Source of the DNA: Acutalibacter sp.
GTDB lineage: Bacteria > Bacillota > Clostridia > Oscillospirales > Acutalibacteraceae
Length of the DNA stretch: 23,327 nt
Reading direction: 5' to 3'
NCBI GenBank assembly: GCA_022801475.1
Contig: JAAWSH010000001.1
Coordinates: forward strand, 1 to 23,327
Position numbers and translations under genes: made by a program. Shown here one piece after another: positions 6,657 to 15,431 of the stretch. The notes beneath the pieces are model-generated. The model ran no database searches. It was not told the origin of the DNA and worked only from the letters and a program-made list of their open reading frames with translations. The first letter of the stretch is position 1; each line of letters starts with the position of its first letter.

Positions 6657-8498
6657 ATGAGCAAGACAAAACGCATTCTCGCCCTGGTACTGGCCCTGGC
6701 GCTGGTTCTGGCTTTGGCGGCCTGCGGCGGAGACAGCGGCTCTTCGAGCTCCACACCGGAGTCCTCCAAGACGGATGCTTCCTCCGCTTCCTCCAGCTCT
6801 ACAGAGAGCGGCGGCGATTCCGCCCCCACTGGCGAGACCAACAAGTACGGCTGGGAAGTGCCCGCCGAGACCCTGAAGTTCTCTTACTTTTATGCGGACG
6901 ACGGCACCATGGCCCAGGACGAAGAGGACGAGCGCCTGGCCGAGACCGCCCAGGTGCTGAAGGATGAGTTCAATGTGGAGATTGAGCGCATTGTCTACAA
7001 GCAGGACCCCACCGAGCGCCTGAACCTGATGCTGGCTGGCAACGACTACCCGGACGTGATCTCCGGCATGCCGGACGCTATGGCCGAAACCTTCATCGAC
7101 CAGGGCCGTGCCCAGCAGCTGGACGACCTTCTGGACCAGTACGGCCAGAATATTGTGAGCGGCTATGGCAAGTACCTGAACCTAATGCGGGACGACGAGG
7201 GTAAGATCTTTAAGCTGGCCCACTCTTGGGGCCACACCACTGACGGCATGGGCCGTGACTTTGCGGTGCGCTGGGACTGGCAGCAGGAGACTGGCCTGCC
7301 CCTGTACGACAGCTTTGACAGCTACTATGAGACCATCAAGAAGATCGTGGAAAACCACCCCACCAATGACGCGGGCGAAAAGGTCTATGGCTTTACAGCT
7401 TTCTCTGAGAAGGGCGAGGAGTTCTATAAGACTCCTCTGGCCTACCTGGGCTTGTTCGGCGTCAGCGGCGGTGTAAACACCAGCGGCGGTTCCATTACCC
7501 ACTATTACAAGCTGAACGACGACGGGAGCATTGCCTACTGGGTGGACACCGAAGAGGGGCTGCGGGTGGCAAAATATATCAACCAGTTCTGGCGTGACGG
7601 CCTCATTGACCCCGACTTCCAGACCAAAGACTACGACGCCTCTGTGGCCTTTATGTCCAACGAGCGCGTGGCCGGCAACATTGGCACCTGGTGGCACAAC
7701 CACGTGGGCGGCCACCAGATCTGGATGTCCACCGAGGACGACTGGACCATTGAGAAGCGCATGCAGTGCGTGACCTTCCAAGAAGGCGACGCCACCCCTG
7801 CCCTGATTTCCGACAACTTTATCCGCACCACCCGCTGCATCATTACCGACAAGTGCCAGAACCCTGAAAACGTGATGAAGTACTGGAACTGGGAGGTCAC
7901 TCCCCTGGGCCTGGCCTTTGTTACCATGGGTCCCGAGGGCGAAGAGCGGGCCTGGAGCATTGACGAAAACGGAGACGCCAAGTTCAGCGACCTGTACTGG
8001 TACGGCAAAGAGGGCGACGATACCTTCCTGTGGGACAGCTGGGAAGAGGACATGGGCAGCTTTAACTACTGGATGATGGCCCCGGGCTATACCCCCGAGG
8101 ACAAGATGGACAACCCCGGCGAGGGCTGGGCCGATCCTGTGGTAAAGATTAACGCATGGGACCCCATTGGCGACTTCAGCCAGCTGGATCAAGACAAGCT
8201 GGCCCCTGGCAACAAGGTTATGCAGTCCCACTATGAGACCTCTACCCCTTATCTGTGGGATCAGACCCTGTGGACCCTAAGCTTCTCCCCGGACGACCCC
8301 GAGCAGCTGATCAACCAGGACGTGGCGGACTGCATTTCCAGCGCCTGGGTGCAGGTTGTTATGGCCAACACCGAGGAAGAGTGCGTAGAGCTCTTTGAAA
8401 AGATGAAGAACGACCTGCACGCTATGGGTCTAGACGACCTGGTGGCGTTCCAGCAGGCAGCCCTGGATAAGAACAGGGCCAAGATGGAAGGCAACTAA
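6657..8498 (+). CDS. Lipoprotein solute-binding protein of the sugar importer
   Basis: A 613-residue extracellular binding protein of the large LplA-like class that pairs with LplB/LplC permeases. Residues 1-22 are a lipoprotein signal peptide with basic KTKR, a leucine/alanine core and the lipobox LAAC, so Cys23 would be lipidated. A serine-rich linker follows to about residue 55, then the binding domain, rich in tryptophan and acidic residues as expected for a sugar-binding surface. The ATG at 6657 is preferred because the upstream ATG at 6645 overlaps the AAAGGA site. It is separated from the permease gene by 284 bp of hairpin-rich DNA and from the GH127 gene by another hairpin, a layout that could give it its own expression level. 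Confidence 0.92.
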   Translation: MSKTKRILALVLALALVLALAACGGDSGSSSSTPESSKTDASSASSSSTESGGDSAPTGETNKYGWEVPAETLKFSYFYADDGTMAQDEEDERLAETAQVLKDEFNVEIERIVYKQDPTERLNLMLAGNDYPDVISGMPDAMAETFIDQGRAQQLDDLLDQYGQNIVSGYGKYLNLMRDDEGKIFKLAHSWGHTTDGMGRDFAVRWDWQQETGLPLYDSFDSYYETIKKIVENHPTNDAGEKVYGFTAFSEKGEEFYKTPLAYLGLFGVSGGVNTSGGSITHYYKLNDDGSIAYWVDTEEGLRVAKYINQFWRDGLIDPDFQTKDYDASVAFMSNERVAGNIGTWWHNHVGGHQIWMSTEDDWTIEKRMQCVTFQEGDATPALISDNFIRTTRCIITDKCQNPENVMKYWNWEVTPLGLAFVTMGPEGEERAWSIDENGDAKFSDLYWYGKEGDDTFLWDSWEEDMGSFNYWMMAPGYTPEDKMDNPGEGWADPVVKINAWDPIGDFSQLDQDKLAPGNKVMQSHYETSTPYLWDQTLWTLSFSPDDPEQLINQDVADCISSAWVQVVMANTEEECVELFEKMKNDLHAMGLDDLVAFQQAALDKNRAKMEGN

Positions 8499-8531
8499 GT
8501 TAACACCATTTTCATTTGTCTTATAGCTGGT

Positions 8532-8570
8532 GGCCAGCCCGCGTCTCCTTTTTGGCGGCGCGGGCTGGCC
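8532..8570 (+). terminator. Strong stem-loop after the binding-protein gene
   Basis: GGCCAGCCCGCG and CGCGGGCTGGCC form a perfect 12-bp stem around a 15-nt loop, 33 nt after the stop codon. No T-run follows, so it is more likely an mRNA 3'-end stabiliser or a partial terminator than a full stop. The glycosidase genes downstream show no clear promoter of their own. Confidence 0.5.
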
Positions 8571-8677
8571 GCTTAATAAGAAGAAATATAGCCTCTCTGT
8601 GAGGCCCCACTCCCTTGCCCCCAAAGCGCTTGGGCGGATTCATCTTAAGAAAATTTTTACCCAGAAAGGAGATCATC

Positions 8678-10588
8678 ATGCCTTACCAAGACATCAACCT
8701 GAAAAACATCAAAGTAGACGACGGCTTCTGGAACAAACGCATCCGCAACGCAGTAGAAAACGTGGTGCCCTACCAGTGGCGGGTCCTTAACGACCAAGAG
8801 CCCGGCGCCGCCCCCAGCCACGCGGTGATGAACTTTAAAATTGCCGCTGGAATGGAAGAGGGGGAGTTCTCCGGTTATCAGTTCCAAGACAGCGACCTGG
8901 CCAAGTGGATGGAGGCCGCGTCCTTTAGCTTGATCTACCATGATTCTGCGAAAGTCCGGGCCGCCCTGGAAGAGGCGATTGACATTATTGAAAAAGCCCA
9001 GCAGTCCGATGGCTACCTGGACACCCACTATATTCTGGCAAAACCAGACAAAAAGTGGCGGGAGATTGCCCATGGCCACGAACTGTATTGCTCGGGCCAT
9101 ATGCTGGAGGCCGCCGTGGCCTACTATACCGTTACTGGCAGCGACCGGCTACTGAAGGTGATGGAGAAAAATGTACGGCTTATCCGCCAGGTGTTTGGCA
9201 AGGGAGAGGGACAGATCGACTCCTACCCGGGCCACGAGGAACTGGAGCTGGCCCTGATGAAGGCCTACCGGGCCACCGGGGAGCCGGTCTATTTTGACCT
9301 TGCCCAGTACTTTGTGGAAAATCGAGGCGAAAAGCCCGGATTTATGGAAGAGGACCGCTTTTTAGAGCTCAGCGGCAAGGACCGCTGGCTGGGCCCCGAC
9401 TATCACCAGGCCCATGCCAAAATTCGGGACCAGAAGGCCGCCGAGGGCCACGCGGTGCGGGCCATGTACTTCTTCACCGGGGCGGCGGACGTAGCCCTGG
9501 AGACCGGCGACCCCACCCTAAAGGCGGCCCTGGAGGACCTGTGGCGCAATGTGACAGGCCGACGGATGTACATTACCGGAGGCGTGGGGTCTCAAGGAGA
9601 CGGAGAGCGCTTTACCATTGACTACGACCTGCCTAATGACACCTGCTACACCGAGACCTGCGCGGCCATTGGCCTGGCCATGTGGGCCCTGCGGATGCTG
9701 CGCCTGGAGCCAGATTCCCGCTACGCGGACGTGATGGAGCGGGCCCTGTACAATAATGTTCTTAGCGGCATCTCCGAGGATGGGGAGCATTACTTCTACG
9801 TGAATCCCCTACAGCTGAAGCCGGACGTGGCCAAGTACCGCCGGGACCACGAGTCTGTGGAGCCGGAACGGGTAAAATGGTTTGGCTGCGCCTGCTGCCC
9901 GCCCAACGTAATCCGTACTCTGTGCGGCCTGGGGGGCTATGTATATACCCAGCAGGGGAATGCCATCTACCAGCACCTGTATGTGGGCCACAGTGCGGAG
10001 ATGGAGACAGATAAGGGCACGGTCCGGCTTTGCTGCCAGTCCTCCATGCCCTGGCAGGGCGCGGCCTCCATTACCTACTACGGGCCAGAGGGGGTCACCC
10101 TATATCTGCGGGTGCCGGAGTATGCCAAAAACTTTACCGTATCCCAGAGCGGCACGGTCCTGAACCTTAACATTGAAAAGGGCTACGCAAGACTAGAGCC
10201 AAAGGACGGATGCACCTACCAGGTGAGCTTTGCCATGGAGGCCCAGTTTGTCCAGGCCAACCCCCGGGTTACCGAGGATTGCGGCAAGGCCGCGGTGCTG
10301 CGGGGGCCCCTGGTATATTGTGCGGAAGAGGCGGACAACGGTCCCCTGCTGAACAGCTTTACAGTGGATATGGGTACAGCTCCCGCAGCGGAAGAGAGCC
10401 CGCTCTTTGGGGACATTACCCTGCTGAAGATAAAGGGCACCCGCCCCGACCCGGACCAGTGGCCGGAGGACCAACTGTATAGCCCGGCCCCCAGCGCCCG
10501 GGTAAATGCAGAGCTGAAGCTAATTCCCTACTTCCTATGGAACAATCGGGGCCTGGGGGAAATGTTGGTGTGGATAAACGCCCGATAG
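8678..10588 (+). CDS. GH127 beta-L-arabinofuranosidase
   Basis: A 636-residue enzyme of family GH127, which removes beta-L-arabinofuranose from short arabino-oligosaccharides, including those on plant hydroxyproline. There is no signal peptide, so it acts in the cytoplasm on imported substrate. The family's zinc and thiolate active site is visible: E326 and C328 (in CYTETCAA) and C406-C407 (in CACCPPN) correspond to Glu338, Cys340, Cys417 (nucleophile) and Cys418 of the characterised HypBA1, and E310 matches its Glu322. The start at 8678 follows AAAGGAG; the upstream ATG at 8615 has no such site. It lies between the importer and GH31 genes. Family is firm; exact substrate is inferred. Confidence 0.93.
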   Translation: MPYQDINLKNIKVDDGFWNKRIRNAVENVVPYQWRVLNDQEPGAAPSHAVMNFKIAAGMEEGEFSGYQFQDSDLAKWMEAASFSLIYHDSAKVRAALEEAIDIIEKAQQSDGYLDTHYILAKPDKKWREIAHGHELYCSGHMLEAAVAYYTVTGSDRLLKVMEKNVRLIRQVFGKGEGQIDSYPGHEELELALMKAYRATGEPVYFDLAQYFVENRGEKPGFMEEDRFLELSGKDRWLGPDYHQAHAKIRDQKAAEGHAVRAMYFFTGAADVALETGDPTLKAALEDLWRNVTGRRMYITGGVGSQGDGERFTIDYDLPNDTCYTETCAAIGLAMWALRMLRLEPDSRYADVMERALYNNVLSGISEDGEHYFYVNPLQLKPDVAKYRRDHESVEPERVKWFGCACCPPNVIRTLCGLGGYVYTQQGNAIYQHLYVGHSAEMETDKGTVRLCCQSSMPWQGAASITYYGPEGVTLYLRVPEYAKNFTVSQSGTVLNLNIEKGYARLEPKDGCTYQVSFAMEAQFVQANPRVTEDCGKAAVLRGPLVYCAEEADNGPLLNSFTVDMGTAPAAEESPLFGDITLLKIKGTRPDPDQWPEDQLYSPAPSARVNAELKLIPYFLWNNRGLGEMLVWINAR

Positions 10589-10894
10589 AGAAGGCGGCAA
10601 AAAAAGATAATATAGCCGCCAGATAAAACATCCACACCCGTGTCGGGCCTGCCCCAAGAGGGGCCTTATCAGCCCAAAAATCATGTTCACGTATTTGGGC
10701 CGGTCAAGGCTCTTGCTTGGGGAGTTCTGATGGTGGCGGGTACTGAAGGGGGCTTTTTCTGGCAAGTGCCCTTCCCTGTCATGCGCTTTTAGGGGACAGA
10801 ACGAGGCCGCGGGGCTCTGTCTCCCCTAACGCCCTTTCACGACGCAGTGTATTCATCTTTTGTTTCTATTCTATATTTTAAAGGAGTTCCTTCT
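10589..10894 (+). other. Intergenic stretch with several stem-loops
   Basis: No gene or convincing promoter is seen between the two glycosidase genes. It contains several possible stems: GGCGGC/GCCGCC near 10593-10620, GCCCAAAAAT/ATTTGGGC near 10672-10700, and an imperfect AGGGGACAGA stem at about 10791-10829. These may be RNA processing or stability signals inside the operon. The longer gap between GH127 and GH31 leaves room for an internal promoter that I could not identify. Confidence 0.35.
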
Positions 10895-12919
10895 ATGCAA
10901 CGCTTTTTTAAGGAAAACGGCGCCCTGGTCTGGCGGGGCAATGGCGAGACTCTGGTTCTGGAGCCCTGGGGGCCAGACAGCCTTCGGCTGCGCTCCCGGA
11001 TGATGGGAGATATTTTGGACGATGATTTTGCCCTGCTGCCCAATCCCCCCGCCCATGGCCCAGTTCAAATTGAGGTGGAGGACCAGCGGGCCAGCATCAC
11101 CAACGGCAAAATTCGCGCCGAGCTGGACTATGACCCCTGGTTCCGAAACTGCCGGGTTCACTACTATAATCAAGAGGGCAAACTTCTGCTGGAAGAGGCC
11201 TTTAACTATGGTGGCCTGAAGAAGTACGCCCGGGAGTTTACCCCCCTGCCTGGGGGCGACTACCGGCTGACCCTGAACTTCGAGGCCCCGGAGGACGAGA
11301 AGCTCTTCGGCATGGGCCAGTATCAGCAGGAATATTTGGATCTGAAGTACAGCGTGGTGGAGATGTCCCAGCGGAACACCCAGGTGAGCGTGCCCTTTCT
11401 GCTCTCCAGCCGGGGCTACGGCTTTTTGTGGCACAACCCCGCTGTGGGTAAGGCCACCTTTGCCAAAAACTTTACCCAGTGGCAGGCCGACGCCAGCCGT
11501 CAGGCGGACTACTGGATTACCGCTGGGGACAGCCCCGCCGAAATCATTACCCGGTACGCCTCGGTAACGGGTACCGCCCCCATGATGCCCGAATACGGCC
11601 TGGGCTTTTGGCAGTGCCGCCTGCGGTACTGGAACCAGGAACAGCTGCTGGAGGTGGCCCGGGAGTACAAACGCCGGGGCCTGCCCCTGGACGTGATTGT
11701 GGTGGACTTCTTCCACTGGCCCAAAATGGGGGACTTCCGCTTTGACCCGGAGTTCTTCCCCGACCCCAAAGCCATGGTGGATGAGCTGAAGGAAATGGGC
11801 GTGGAGCTGATGGTTTCTGTGTGGCCGCAGATTGCCCTGACCAGCGAGAACTATGAGGAAATGCGCCAGCAGGGCCTGCTGGTGCGTGCCGAACGGGGCA
11901 ATCAGGTGACCATGCAGTGGCCGGAGGACAGCACCTTTTACGACGCCACCAACCCCCGGGCCCGGGCCTATGTGTGGGAGAAGTGCAAGAAGAACTACTA
12001 CGACTACGGCATCCGCGTTTTCTGGCTGGACGAGGCGGAGCCCGAGTACGGGGTGTGCGATTTTGACAACTACCGCTATCACCTGGGCAACGCCTCCCGG
12101 GTGAGCAATATCTACCCCCAGCTGTATGCCCGGGGCTTTTACGAGGGCATGGAGCAGGCGGGGCAGAAGAACATTGTCAACCTGATTCGCTGCGCCTGGG
12201 CGGGCAGCCAGCGGTATGGGGCCCTGGTGTGGTCCGGGGACATTGACAGCACCTGGGTGGACTTCCGGCGGCAGATCTGCGCGGGCCTGAACATCTCCCT
12301 GGCGGGCATCCCCTGGTGGACCACGGACATTGGCGGCTTTTCCGGCGGCGACCCTAAAGACCCAGCTTTCCAAGAGCTGCTGGTGCGGTGGTTTCAGTTT
12401 GGCGCCTTCTGCCCGGTAATGCGCCTGCACGGCGACCGGGTCCCCTCCAAGATGATCTACAATAAGGCTGGGAACAAGGTGATGCACGCCGGGGCCGACA
12501 ATGAGATATGGAGCTTTGGTGAAGAAAACTATCAGATTTTACGGAAGTACGTGCTCTTCCGGGAGACCATGCGGCCCTATGTGCGCCAGCTGATGCAGGA
12601 GGCCCATGAGACCGGCGCGCCGGTGATGCGGGCCATGTTCTACCAGTTCCCGGAGGACGCTAAGTGCTGGGAGCTGACAGACCAGTACTGCTTTGGCCCG
12701 GATGTGCTGGTAGCCCCGGTAACCCAGCCGGGAGCCACAGAGCGAACCGTGTACCTGCCCGCCGGGTGCGGGTGGACCAGCCTGCACGACGGGACCCGCT
12801 ATGAAGGCGGCCAAACCGTGACCGCCAGCGCCCCCCTGGAGGTGATTCCCGTGTTCCTGCGGGAAGGAACCCACCAGGAGTGGATAAAGGCCCTTGACTC
12901 CTTCCCCGTTTTCCATTAA
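10895..12919 (+). CDS. GH31 alpha-glycosidase (alpha-xylosidase-like)
   Basis: A 674-residue cytoplasmic family GH31 enzyme. The retaining catalytic pair is readable: D379 in FWLDEAEPE as nucleophile and D449 in WSGDIDSTW as acid/base, followed by the sugar-pocket motif WWTTDIGGF and the MRLHGDR segment. An N-terminal beta-sandwich (about 1-230) precedes the barrel and a C-terminal beta region follows from about 575. The DEAEPE form of the nucleophile motif resembles alpha-xylosidase-type members, but GH31 also holds alpha-glucosidases and alpha-galactosidases, so the sugar is not settled. The start at 10895 follows AAAGGAG. The next gene begins 37 bp after the stop. Confidence 0.9.
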   Translation: MQRFFKENGALVWRGNGETLVLEPWGPDSLRLRSRMMGDILDDDFALLPNPPAHGPVQIEVEDQRASITNGKIRAELDYDPWFRNCRVHYYNQEGKLLLEEAFNYGGLKKYAREFTPLPGGDYRLTLNFEAPEDEKLFGMGQYQQEYLDLKYSVVEMSQRNTQVSVPFLLSSRGYGFLWHNPAVGKATFAKNFTQWQADASRQADYWITAGDSPAEIITRYASVTGTAPMMPEYGLGFWQCRLRYWNQEQLLEVAREYKRRGLPLDVIVVDFFHWPKMGDFRFDPEFFPDPKAMVDELKEMGVELMVSVWPQIALTSENYEEMRQQGLLVRAERGNQVTMQWPEDSTFYDATNPRARAYVWEKCKKNYYDYGIRVFWLDEAEPEYGVCDFDNYRYHLGNASRVSNIYPQLYARGFYEGMEQAGQKNIVNLIRCAWAGSQRYGALVWSGDIDSTWVDFRRQICAGLNISLAGIPWWTTDIGGFSGGDPKDPAFQELLVRWFQFGAFCPVMRLHGDRVPSKMIYNKAGNKVMHAGADNEIWSFGEENYQILRKYVLFRETMRPYVRQLMQEAHETGAPVMRAMFYQFPEDAKCWELTDQYCFGPDVLVAPVTQPGATERTVYLPAGCGWTSLHDGTRYEGGQTVTASAPLEVIPVFLREGTHQEWIKALDSFPVFH

Positions 12920-12956
12920 TATAAAACCGACATATCTTGACAGGAGGCACTTTCTC

Positions 12957-14216
12957 ATGAACAAAGATTTCTACGCCGGTAACCGCCGGCGTCTATACGA
13001 ACAGATGAAGCCGGGCTCCCTGCTGGTCCTTTTCTCCGGCATGGAGGTCCGCAAGACCAACGACGAGTTTTACCCCTTCTACACCAACCGCAACTTCCTC
13101 TACCTTACCAACCTGGACCAAAAGGAGTCCGCCCTAATTGCCCAAAAGGACAGTGCCGGCCAGGTGACGGAAAAGGTCTATCTGCTGCCCCCGGACCTGA
13201 TGGCCGAGCGCTGGACTGGGGAACGCATTAAGCCGGACCAGGCGGCGGAGCTCTCTGGCATAGAGAGCATCGGCCTGGTGGGTGAGTTCCAGGCCGAGCT
13301 GCACCGGCTGGCTGCCAGCGGGCGCTTTCAGCACTTATACCTGGACCTGTACCGGGCCTCTCCCTCTGACCGAGATGAGCCCGCCCACCTGCTGCTGGGG
13401 CGGGTGCACAGCGACTACCCCTACCTAAAGGTGGAGAACGCCAACGCCCTGATCCGCCGGCTGCGCACTATTAAACAGCCCTGCGAAATCGCGGCCCTGC
13501 GAAAGGCGGAAGAGATTACTTCAGCGGGTATCACCGCCATGATGCGGGCCTCGAAGCCCGGCATGTACGAGTACCAGTACAAGGCTGTGTTTGACTATGC
13601 CCTGGGCCAATATGGGCCCCAGGGGCCAGGGTTCCCCTCTATTATCTCCGCGGGGAAAAACAATTTCTGCATTCACTACTACGCCTACCAGGGCCAGGCC
13701 CTGGACGGGGACATGGTCCTCAATGACGTAGGCGCTTGGTATGACCATATGATCACTGACGTTTCCAGGGGCTGGCCCTGCAACGGCAAGTTTAACGACC
13801 GCCAGAGGCAGCTTTATGAGATGGCCCTGGAGACCTCGGACCACATGTTTGGCATCATCAAACCGGGCATGAAAATGGCCGATGTAGACGGTGAATCCCA
13901 CCGGTATTGCGCCCAGCTGATGAAAGACGCGGGACTTTTGGACAACGTGAAAAATGTCGGCCGGTACATGTGGCACGGCGGGGCCCACCACGTGGGCTTT
14001 GACGTCCACGACGTGGTGGAGACCCCAGAGGTGATTGGCCCGGGCATGGTGTTCTGCGTGGACATCGGCATCTATCATGAGGATCTGGGCATTGGCTTTA
14101 GGCTGGAGGACAACTGCCTGGTCACCGAGACGGGCTGCGAGAACCTTTCGGCCTGCACGCCCCGGACCATAGAGGCCATTGAGGACACCATGCGCCAGAA
14201 TTTCGTGGCGTTTTAA
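12957..14216 (+). CDS. M24 family metallopeptidase, Xaa-Pro aminopeptidase type
   Basis: A 419-residue protein with the aminopeptidase P layout: an N-terminal creatinase-like domain (about 1-160, including ERWTGER) and a C-terminal pita-bread domain. Such enzymes release an N-terminal residue that precedes proline, using two metal ions. Four of the five expected metal ligands are present: D257, D268, H344 (GGAHHVGFDVHD) and E384 (FRLEDNCLVTE). The fifth, normally glutamate in an EPG motif, is aspartate here (D369 in VDIGIY). It follows CAGGAGG and lies inside the glycosidase operon, suggesting that the imported substrate contains peptide. The alternative is a general peptidase or an M24 homologue with altered activity. 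Confidence 0.88.
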   Translation: MNKDFYAGNRRRLYEQMKPGSLLVLFSGMEVRKTNDEFYPFYTNRNFLYLTNLDQKESALIAQKDSAGQVTEKVYLLPPDLMAERWTGERIKPDQAAELSGIESIGLVGEFQAELHRLAASGRFQHLYLDLYRASPSDRDEPAHLLLGRVHSDYPYLKVENANALIRRLRTIKQPCEIAALRKAEEITSAGITAMMRASKPGMYEYQYKAVFDYALGQYGPQGPGFPSIISAGKNNFCIHYYAYQGQALDGDMVLNDVGAWYDHMITDVSRGWPCNGKFNDRQRQLYEMALETSDHMFGIIKPGMKMADVDGESHRYCAQLMKDAGLLDNVKNVGRYMWHGGAHHVGFDVHDVVETPEVIGPGMVFCVDIGIYHEDLGIGFRLEDNCLVTETGCENLSACTPRTIEAIEDTMRQNFVAF

Positions 14217-14232
14217 GCATGGAGAGCGGGGA

Positions 14233-15306
14233 ATGAATGAGGTACTGATGATCGTGATGGCCGTGGGCGCGGTGCTGGGGGGCGTCGACCGGCTGCGGGG
14301 CAACAAATGGGGCTTTGGCGACAAGTTTGAGACCGGCTTTATGCTGCTGGGCTCTATGGCCCTGTCTATGGCTGGGATGATCTGCCTGGCCCCGGTGCTG
14401 GCCAACTGGCTGGGCCGGGTCATTGTGCCCTTGTACCAGCTAATGGGCGTGGACCCGGGCATGTTCGGCAGTGTGCTGGCCATTGATATGGGCGGCTACC
14501 AGCTCTCCAAAGAGCTGGCCCGAGACCCGCAGATTGGCAGCTATGCGGGGCTGGTGGTTGCGGCCATTTTCGGCTGTACCCTGGTGTTTACCGTGCCGGT
14601 GGGCATGGGTCTGATCCAGCGGGAGGACCGGCCTTTTTTTGCCCAGGGTGTTATGCTGGGTCTAGCGGCCATGCCGGTGGGCCTGGCTGTGGGCGGGCTG
14701 CTCTGCGGCCTGACTTTGCTGGAATGCCTGTGGCAGAACCTGCCGGTGTTCCTTTTGGCAGTCCTGCTGTTTATTGGCCTGCGGCTGGTTCCGGACAAGA
14801 TGGTGAAGGGCTTCTGCCTCTTGTCCGAGGGCATTCGCTGGCTGGTGACTATTGGCCTGGTGCTGGCCGCCGTGGAGTCCATGACTGGCTGGAACCCCAT
14901 TCCGGGCATGACCCCTATTGCCGAGGCCATGGGCACCGTTGCCTCCATCGGCGTGGTGCTGTTGGGCAGCCTGCCTATGGCGGAGTTAATTCGCCGCCTG
15001 CTGGTGCGGCCCTTTGCCTGGCTGGGGGACAGGCTGGGCATGAAGCCCCAAAGCCTGACGGGCATGCTGGTGGGCCTGGTCAGCGCCCTGCCCACGCTCT
15101 CGATGTACAAAGATATGGACAGCCGGGGCAAGGTGGCGGCAGGGGCCTTTTTGGTCAGCGGTACCAGTCTTTTGGCCGCGCACATGGCATTTGTGGTTAG
15201 CACCGAGCCCCCCATGCTTTTAGCCGTGCTGGCCGCCAAGCTGGCCGGGGCCCTGGCCGCCGTTGCGCTGGCCCTGACCTCTCGAAAAAAGGAGGCGGGG
15301 GCGTGA
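14233..15306 (+). CDS. eutH: EutH family membrane protein
   Basis: A 357-residue multi-span membrane protein of the EutH family, the ethanolamine permease of ethanolamine utilization operons. Family features include GAVDRLRGN followed by WGFGDKFETGF near the start and the segment LAIDMGGYQLSKELA at about residues 80-95; roughly ten hydrophobic segments follow. It starts 16 bp after the peptidase gene, with GGAG upstream, and is the last gene before the operon terminator. No other ethanolamine gene (ammonia-lyase, microcompartment shell or regulator) is in the window, so it is an orphan inside a sugar locus. It may carry ethanolamine, or a different small amine or amino acid released by the operon's enzymes. 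Family is fairly sure, substrate is not. Confidence 0.85.
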   Translation: MNEVLMIVMAVGAVLGGVDRLRGNKWGFGDKFETGFMLLGSMALSMAGMICLAPVLANWLGRVIVPLYQLMGVDPGMFGSVLAIDMGGYQLSKELARDPQIGSYAGLVVAAIFGCTLVFTVPVGMGLIQREDRPFFAQGVMLGLAAMPVGLAVGGLLCGLTLLECLWQNLPVFLLAVLLFIGLRLVPDKMVKGFCLLSEGIRWLVTIGLVLAAVESMTGWNPIPGMTPIAEAMGTVASIGVVLLGSLPMAELIRRLLVRPFAWLGDRLGMKPQSLTGMLVGLVSALPTLSMYKDMDSRGKVAAGAFLVSGTSLLAAHMAFVVSTEPPMLLAVLAAKLAGALAAVALALTSRKKEAGA

Positions 15307-15327
15307 AGCCGCTCTCTCAAACATAGC

Positions 15328-15370
15328 AAAAACGCCGGGCCTCTAAAGCGGGAGTTCCGGCGTTTTTTAT
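15328..15370 (+). terminator. Rho-independent terminator of the operon
   Basis: AAAACGCCGG and CCGGCGTTTT form a stem that runs straight into a TTTTTT tract, 21 nt after the eutH stop codon. It closes the operon that starts near 4139. Confidence 0.92.
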
Positions 15371-15431
15371 TATACCTTTGATAAACTTAAGCAAAGATCA
15401 GTTTCCAAGCAGGAACCATGTTCCCATGGGC

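Noticed and set aside
10871..12487. A very long open frame (538 codons) on the minus strand opposite the GH31 gene, and a similar one (349 codons) at 7182-8231 opposite the binding-protein gene
   Set aside because: Both are opposite strongly supported genes and reflect their GC-rich third codon positions. Neither has a ribosome binding site or recognisable protein motifs.
14233..15306. Ethanolamine utilization operon or microcompartment locus
   Set aside because: Only the EutH-type gene is present; no ammonia-lyase, shell protein or eut regulator is encoded in the window.
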